Part shown: in pieces, positions 4,561 through 7,903 of the stretch
Numbering within the stretch: the stretch's first letter is position 1
Layout: each line of letters starts with the position of its first letter
Source of the DNA: Candidatus Agathobaculum merdigallinarum
Lineage (GTDB): Bacteria; Bacillota; Clostridia; Oscillospirales; Butyricicoccaceae
NCBI GenBank assembly: GCA_019115425.1
Contig: DXDO01000076.1
Location: 1 to 7,903, forward strand
Reading direction: 5' to 3'
Length of the DNA stretch: 7,903 bases
Notes under the pieces: generated by a model
What the model was told of the DNA's origin: nothing
Database searches by the model: none
What the model saw: the letters and a program-made list of their open reading frames with translations, nothing else
Position numbers and translations under genes: made by a program

Positions 4561-7035
4561 ATGTCAAAATTAGTTATCGTGGAGTCGCCCGCCAAGGCTA
4601 AGACCATCGGCAAATATCTCGGTGCGGGATACGTGGTCAAGGCCTCCATGGGGCATCTGCGCGATTTGCCGAAAAAGAAAATGAGCGTTGATATTGAGCA
4701 TGATTTCAAGCCGGAATACGTGCCGATCGAGGGAAAGGATAAAATCATCAAAGAAATCCGCAGCGAGATCCGCAAAAGCGATTTCGTCTATCTCGCAACC
4801 GACCCTGACCGCGAGGGCGAAGCGATTTCCTGGCACATCAAAGAGCTGTTCAAGCTCAAGGACAAGGACACCAAGCGCGTGACCTTCAACGAGATCACCA
4901 AGCAGGCGGTCAGATACGGCATTGAGAACCCGCGCGATATCGATATCGATCTGGTCAACGCGCAGCAGGCGCGCCGCATCCTTGACCGCATCGTGGGCTA
5001 CGAGCTGTCGCCGTTTCTGTGGCGCAAGGTCAAGCGCGGGCTGTCCGCGGGCCGCGTGCAGAGCGTCGCGACCCGTCTGGTCGTGGACCGCGAAAACGAG
5101 ATCCGCGCGTTCGTGCCCGAGGAATACTGGACGATCGAGGCGCTGCTCCAGACAGCGGACGGCGGCAGGTTCACCGCGCGCTACTACGGCGACCAGAACG
5201 GAAAGGCCGAACTGAAAAACGAGGAGCAGGCGCAGGCGGTCGTGGACGCGGTCTCCGGCAGACCGTTTACCGTGGGCGAGATCAAGCGCGGCAAGAAAAA
5301 GCGCACGCCCGCGCCGCCGTTCATCACCTCGACCCTGCAGCAGGAAGCCAGCCGCAAGCTGAATATGACCCCGCGCCGCACCATGAGTATCGCGCAGGAG
5401 CTGTACGAAGGCATCGAGCTGGGAGAATATGGCCTGACCGGTCTGATCACCTACATGCGTACCGATTCTTTGCGCCTCGCGGACGAGGCGACCGTCGCCG
5501 CCGCGGGCTTTATCCGCGGGCGCTACGGCGAGGAGTTTTATCCCGGCAAGCCGCGCGTGTTCAAGACCAAGGGGAACGCGCAGGACGCGCACGAAGCCAT
5601 CCGCCCGTCGAGTGTGACGCTGCTGCCGGACGAGATCCGCCAGTATCTCACGCCTGACCAGTATAAGCTGTACAAGCTGATCTGGTCGCGCTTTGTCGCG
5701 TGCCAGATGGCGGACGCGATTCTGGATACGGTCTCGGCGGACATTGTGTGCGAGGGTCAGGTGTTCCGCGCATCCGGCCACACGGTCGCGTTTGCGGGCT
5801 TTACCGCAGTCTACGAGGAAGGTACGGACGACGAGAAGAAGGGCGATGCGGGCAAGCCGCTGCCGCGCTTTGATAAGGGCGACACGCTCTCGGTCGAGAA
5901 GCTCGATCCTGCCCAGCACTTCACCCAGCCGCCTGCGCGCTACACCGAAGCCTCGCTCATCCGCGCGATGGAGGAGCGCGGCATCGGCCGCCCGTCCACC
6001 TATGCGCCGACCATCTCGACCATTCTGGACCGCGACTACGTCACCAAGGAAAACAAGGCGCTGCGTCCCACGCCGCTCGGCGAGGGCGTGACCGGCCTGC
6101 TGGTGGACGAATTCAAATCGGTCGCGGATTATGAGTTCACCGCCAACATGGAGGAGCAGCTTGACGAGGTCGAGGCCGGCAAGCTGGACTACATCCAGCT
6201 GCTGCACAACTTCTATGACGGGTTTGAGAAGGCGCTGGGACAGGCGGAGATCGATCTCGAAGGCAAGCGCATCAAGATCAAGGACGAGGTCACGGACGTG
6301 ATCTGCGAGAAGTGCGGCCGCAACATGGTCATCAAGTCCGGCCGGTTTGGTAAGTTCCTTGCCTGCCCGGGCTTTCCGGAGTGTTCGAATACCAAGCCGA
6401 TCACCGAGGATACGGGCGCGGCCTGCCCCGTGTGCGGCGCAAAGGTGGTCAAAAAGAAATCCGCCCGCGGCTATGTGTATTACAGCTGCGATAAATATCC
6501 GGAATGTCAGTTCATGACCTGGGATAAACCGCTCAAGACCAAGTGCCCGAACTGCGATTCCTCGCTGTTCCGCCACACCGACCGCGACTCCAAGGAGGTC
6601 ACGGACGTGTGCCTGCGCGAGGGCTGCGGCTACAAGGAGCTGGTCAAGGAGGGCTTGCCGCCCGAGGAGGCGGAGAAGAACCGCCAGCGCCGCGAGGCGC
6701 GCGCCGCCAAGGCAGCTGAGCGCGCAGCGGCCAAGGCCGCAGCAGAGGCTGCGGGCGAGAGCGCGGAGAAGCCCAAGAAGGTGACGAAAAAGGCATCCAC
6801 ATCCAAGAGCGCTGCCGTGAAAAAGACAACCACCGCGAAAAAGCAGGTGCCGTGGATGACCAAGACGACGAACCGCTTCAAAAAGCTGAAAGACGAGGAC
6901 GTACAGGCGCTGACCAAGACCCAGCAGGCGCAGTACGCCAAGGCACTGGCCAAGCATGAGGCGGAAAAGGCGGCGGAGAAAGCGAAAAAGCCCGCCCGCA
7001 GGCCTGCAAAGGCAAAGGAGGGCGCGGATGAATAA
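4561..7035 (+). CDS. topA: DNA topoisomerase I (type IA)
   Basis: TopA relaxes negatively supercoiled DNA by cutting one strand through a 5'-phosphotyrosine link and passing the other. The product has 824 residues. The Toprim domain begins MSKLVIVESPAKAKTI (Glu8) and holds the metal-binding TDPDREGE (80-87; Asp81, Asp83, Glu85). SAGRVQSVATRLV (162-174) and the active-site segment GLITYMRTDS (294-303; catalytic Tyr298, Arg300) follow, then GIGRPSTYAPTI (474-485). The C-terminal part has three Cys4 zinc ribbons: Cys582/585/602/608, Cys622/625/643/649 and Cys662/665/684/689. After these comes a tail of about 135 residues, mostly Lys, Ala, Glu and Arg (for example RAAKAAERAAAKAAAEAAG), longer than the B. 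subtilis enzyme, which is about 690 residues. Such tails probably add non-specific DNA binding or protein contacts, as known for basic tails of actinobacterial TopA. The gene follows dprA after the inverted-repeat gap and overlaps trmFO by eight bases. Confidence 0.99.
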   Translation: MSKLVIVESPAKAKTIGKYLGAGYVVKASMGHLRDLPKKKMSVDIEHDFKPEYVPIEGKDKIIKEIRSEIRKSDFVYLATDPDREGEAISWHIKELFKLKDKDTKRVTFNEITKQAVRYGIENPRDIDIDLVNAQQARRILDRIVGYELSPFLWRKVKRGLSAGRVQSVATRLVVDRENEIRAFVPEEYWTIEALLQTADGGRFTARYYGDQNGKAELKNEEQAQAVVDAVSGRPFTVGEIKRGKKKRTPAPPFITSTLQQEASRKLNMTPRRTMSIAQELYEGIELGEYGLTGLITYMRTDSLRLADEATVAAAGFIRGRYGEEFYPGKPRVFKTKGNAQDAHEAIRPSSVTLLPDEIRQYLTPDQYKLYKLIWSRFVACQMADAILDTVSADIVCEGQVFRASGHTVAFAGFTAVYEEGTDDEKKGDAGKPLPRFDKGDTLSVEKLDPAQHFTQPPARYTEASLIRAMEERGIGRPSTYAPTISTILDRDYVTKENKALRPTPLGEGVTGLLVDEFKSVADYEFTANMEEQLDEVEAGKLDYIQLLHNFYDGFEKALGQAEIDLEGKRIKIKDEVTDVICEKCGRNMVIKSGRFGKFLACPGFPECSNTKPITEDTGAACPVCGAKVVKKKSARGYVYYSCDKYPECQFMTWDKPLKTKCPNCDSSLFRHTDRDSKEVTDVCLREGCGYKELVKEGLPPEEAEKNRQRREARAAKAAERAAAKAAAEAAGESAEKPKKVTKKASTSKSAAVKKTTTAKKQVPWMTKTTNRFKKLKDEDVQALTKTQQAQYAKALAKHEAEKAAEKAKKPARRPAKAKEGADE
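7014..7021 (+). promoter_or_regulatory. Ribosome binding site of trmFO within the end of topA
   Basis: AAAGGAGG lies six bases before ATG 7028 and inside the final topA codons. It is the strongest argument that trmFO starts at this ATG, in a different frame from topA, and that the two genes share an mRNA. Confidence 0.85.
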
Positions 7036-7903
7036 CCGGATAACCGTCGTGGGCGCGGGTCTCGCGGGCTGCGAGGCCGCGTGGCAGCTCGCGCAGCGCG
7101 GCGTCAAAGTGCGCCTGCACGAGATGAAGCCCGCGCAGCGCAGCCCCGCGCACCACGCGGACGATTTTGCCGAGCTGGTCTGCTCGAACTCGCTGCGCTC
7201 GGATGAGCTGACCAATGCCGCCGGCCTGCTCAAAGAGGAACTGCGCCGTCTGGACAGCCTGATCCTCGCCTGCGCGGACGCAAACCGCGTCGAGGCAGGC
7301 GGCGCGCTCGCGGTCGACCGCGAGGCGTTTGCGCGCGCGGTGACCGAGAAAATCAAGTCCCATCCGAACATCGAGGTGGTCTACGGCGAGGTGACCGAGA
7401 TCCCGGAAGGGAAGGTGGTCATCGCGTCCGGCCCGCTGACCTCGGATACGCTGTTTGACGCGATCCACCGCAAGGTGGGCGGCGAGTTCCTGCACTTTTA
7501 CGACGCGGCTGCGCCCATCGTGACCGCGGAGAGCATTGACATGGACTCCGCCTATGTCGCCTCGCGCTACGGCAAGGGCACGGCGGATTACATCAACTGC
7601 CCGTTCACCAAAGACGAGTACGACGCATTCTGGAACGCGCTGACCACGGCCGAGGAAGCGCCCGTGCACGGGTTCGAGGATTCCAAGGTGTTCGAGGGCT
7701 GTATGCCGATCGAGGTCAACGCCCGCCGCGGGTACGACACCATGCGCTTCGGCATCTTAAAGCCCATCGGCCTGCCCGACCCCAGGACGGGTAAGGACCC
7801 GTATGCGGTTTTGCAGCTGCGCCGCGACAACGCGCAGGGCACGCTGTACAATCTGGTCGGCTGCCAGACCCACCTCAAGTGGGGCGAGCAGAAGCGCGTG
7901 TTT
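7028..7903 (+). CDS. trmFO: TrmFO, folate/FAD-dependent tRNA (uracil-54-C5)-methyltransferase (5' part)
   Basis: TrmFO makes ribothymidine at position 54 in the T-loop of tRNAs, taking the methylene group from 5,10-methylenetetrahydrofolate and using reduced FAD, rather than S-adenosylmethionine. The window holds 292 codons with no stop; family members have about 435-440 residues, so roughly the last third lies beyond the end. The N-terminal FAD-binding fold reads ITVVGAGLAGCEAAWQLA (5-22) followed by the acidic end of strand 2 (LHEMKP). The segment FAELVCSNSLRSDEL (48-62) carries Cys52, and FEGCMPIEV (222-230) carries Cys225; these correspond to Cys53 and Cys226, functionally important in the B. 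subtilis enzyme. RYGKGTADYINCPF (180-193) and RRGYDTMRFGILKPIGL (233-249) are also typical. The start overlaps the topA stop by eight bases. In B. subtilis the same gene follows topA and is followed by xerC (codV), clpQ (hslV), clpY (hslU) and codY, so similar genes may lie beyond the window. Confidence 0.97.
   Translation, partial: MNNRITVVGAGLAGCEAAWQLAQRGVKVRLHEMKPAQRSPAHHADDFAELVCSNSLRSDELTNAAGLLKEELRRLDSLILACADANRVEAGGALAVDREAFARAVTEKIKSHPNIEVVYGEVTEIPEGKVVIASGPLTSDTLFDAIHRKVGGEFLHFYDAAAPIVTAESIDMDSAYVASRYGKGTADYINCPFTKDEYDAFWNALTTAEEAPVHGFEDSKVFEGCMPIEVNARRGYDTMRFGILKPIGLPDPRTGKDPYAVLQLRRDNAQGTLYNLVGCQTHLKWGEQKRVF

Noticed and set aside
4570..7371. A 933-codon open frame on the minus strand, across topA and trmFO
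   Set aside because: It is the antisense shadow of two certain genes. High G+C at third codon positions removes stops from the opposite strand. The translation is Leu/Arg/Ala-rich without recognisable motifs.

Overview
The window reads as chromosomal DNA of a GC-rich member of the Bacillota, most likely a Clostridia/Oscillospirales-type organism. This is an inference from three things: the run dprA-topA-trmFO, which is a conserved Bacillota gene order also known from Bacillus subtilis; strong Shine-Dalgarno sequences of the AAGGAGG type; and TrmFO, the folate-dependent tRNA methyltransferase typical of this phylum. The genus cannot be fixed from sequence reading alone.

Layout, all on the plus strand: the 3' end of a short AT-richer reading frame (to 135); a compact hairpin resembling an intrinsic terminator (146-173); a two-gene Ktr-type potassium uptake system, the channel-like subunit KtrB (200-1573) and its RCK gating subunit KtrA (1640-2299); a SpoU/TrmH-family RNA 2'-O-methyltransferase (2296-3075) that overlaps ktrA by four bases and starts with TTG; the DNA-processing protein DprA (3088-4323); a 237-base gap packed with inverted repeats (4324-4560); DNA topoisomerase I, TopA (4561-7035); and the first 292 codons of trmFO (7028 to the window end), which overlaps topA by eight bases.

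The tight spacing suggests one transcript from ktrB or ktrA through dprA, a break at the hairpin-rich gap, and a second unit topA-trmFO that continues beyond the window. KtrB and KtrA form a nucleotide-gated K+ transporter in the membrane. The methyltransferase and TrmFO modify RNA. DprA and TopA act on DNA, in transformation/recombination and supercoil relaxation respectively. No mobile element, CRISPR array, tRNA or rRNA is visible.

I see no clearly new multi-gene system: the protein-coding content is ordinary housekeeping. The least explained part is the gap before topA, where a series of short, separate inverted repeats, four of them strong, sits in 237 bases with no coding frame that I believe. 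Secondary points are the Lys/Ala-rich tail of TopA, motif deviations in DprA, and the placement of a terminator-like hairpin just before ktrB.
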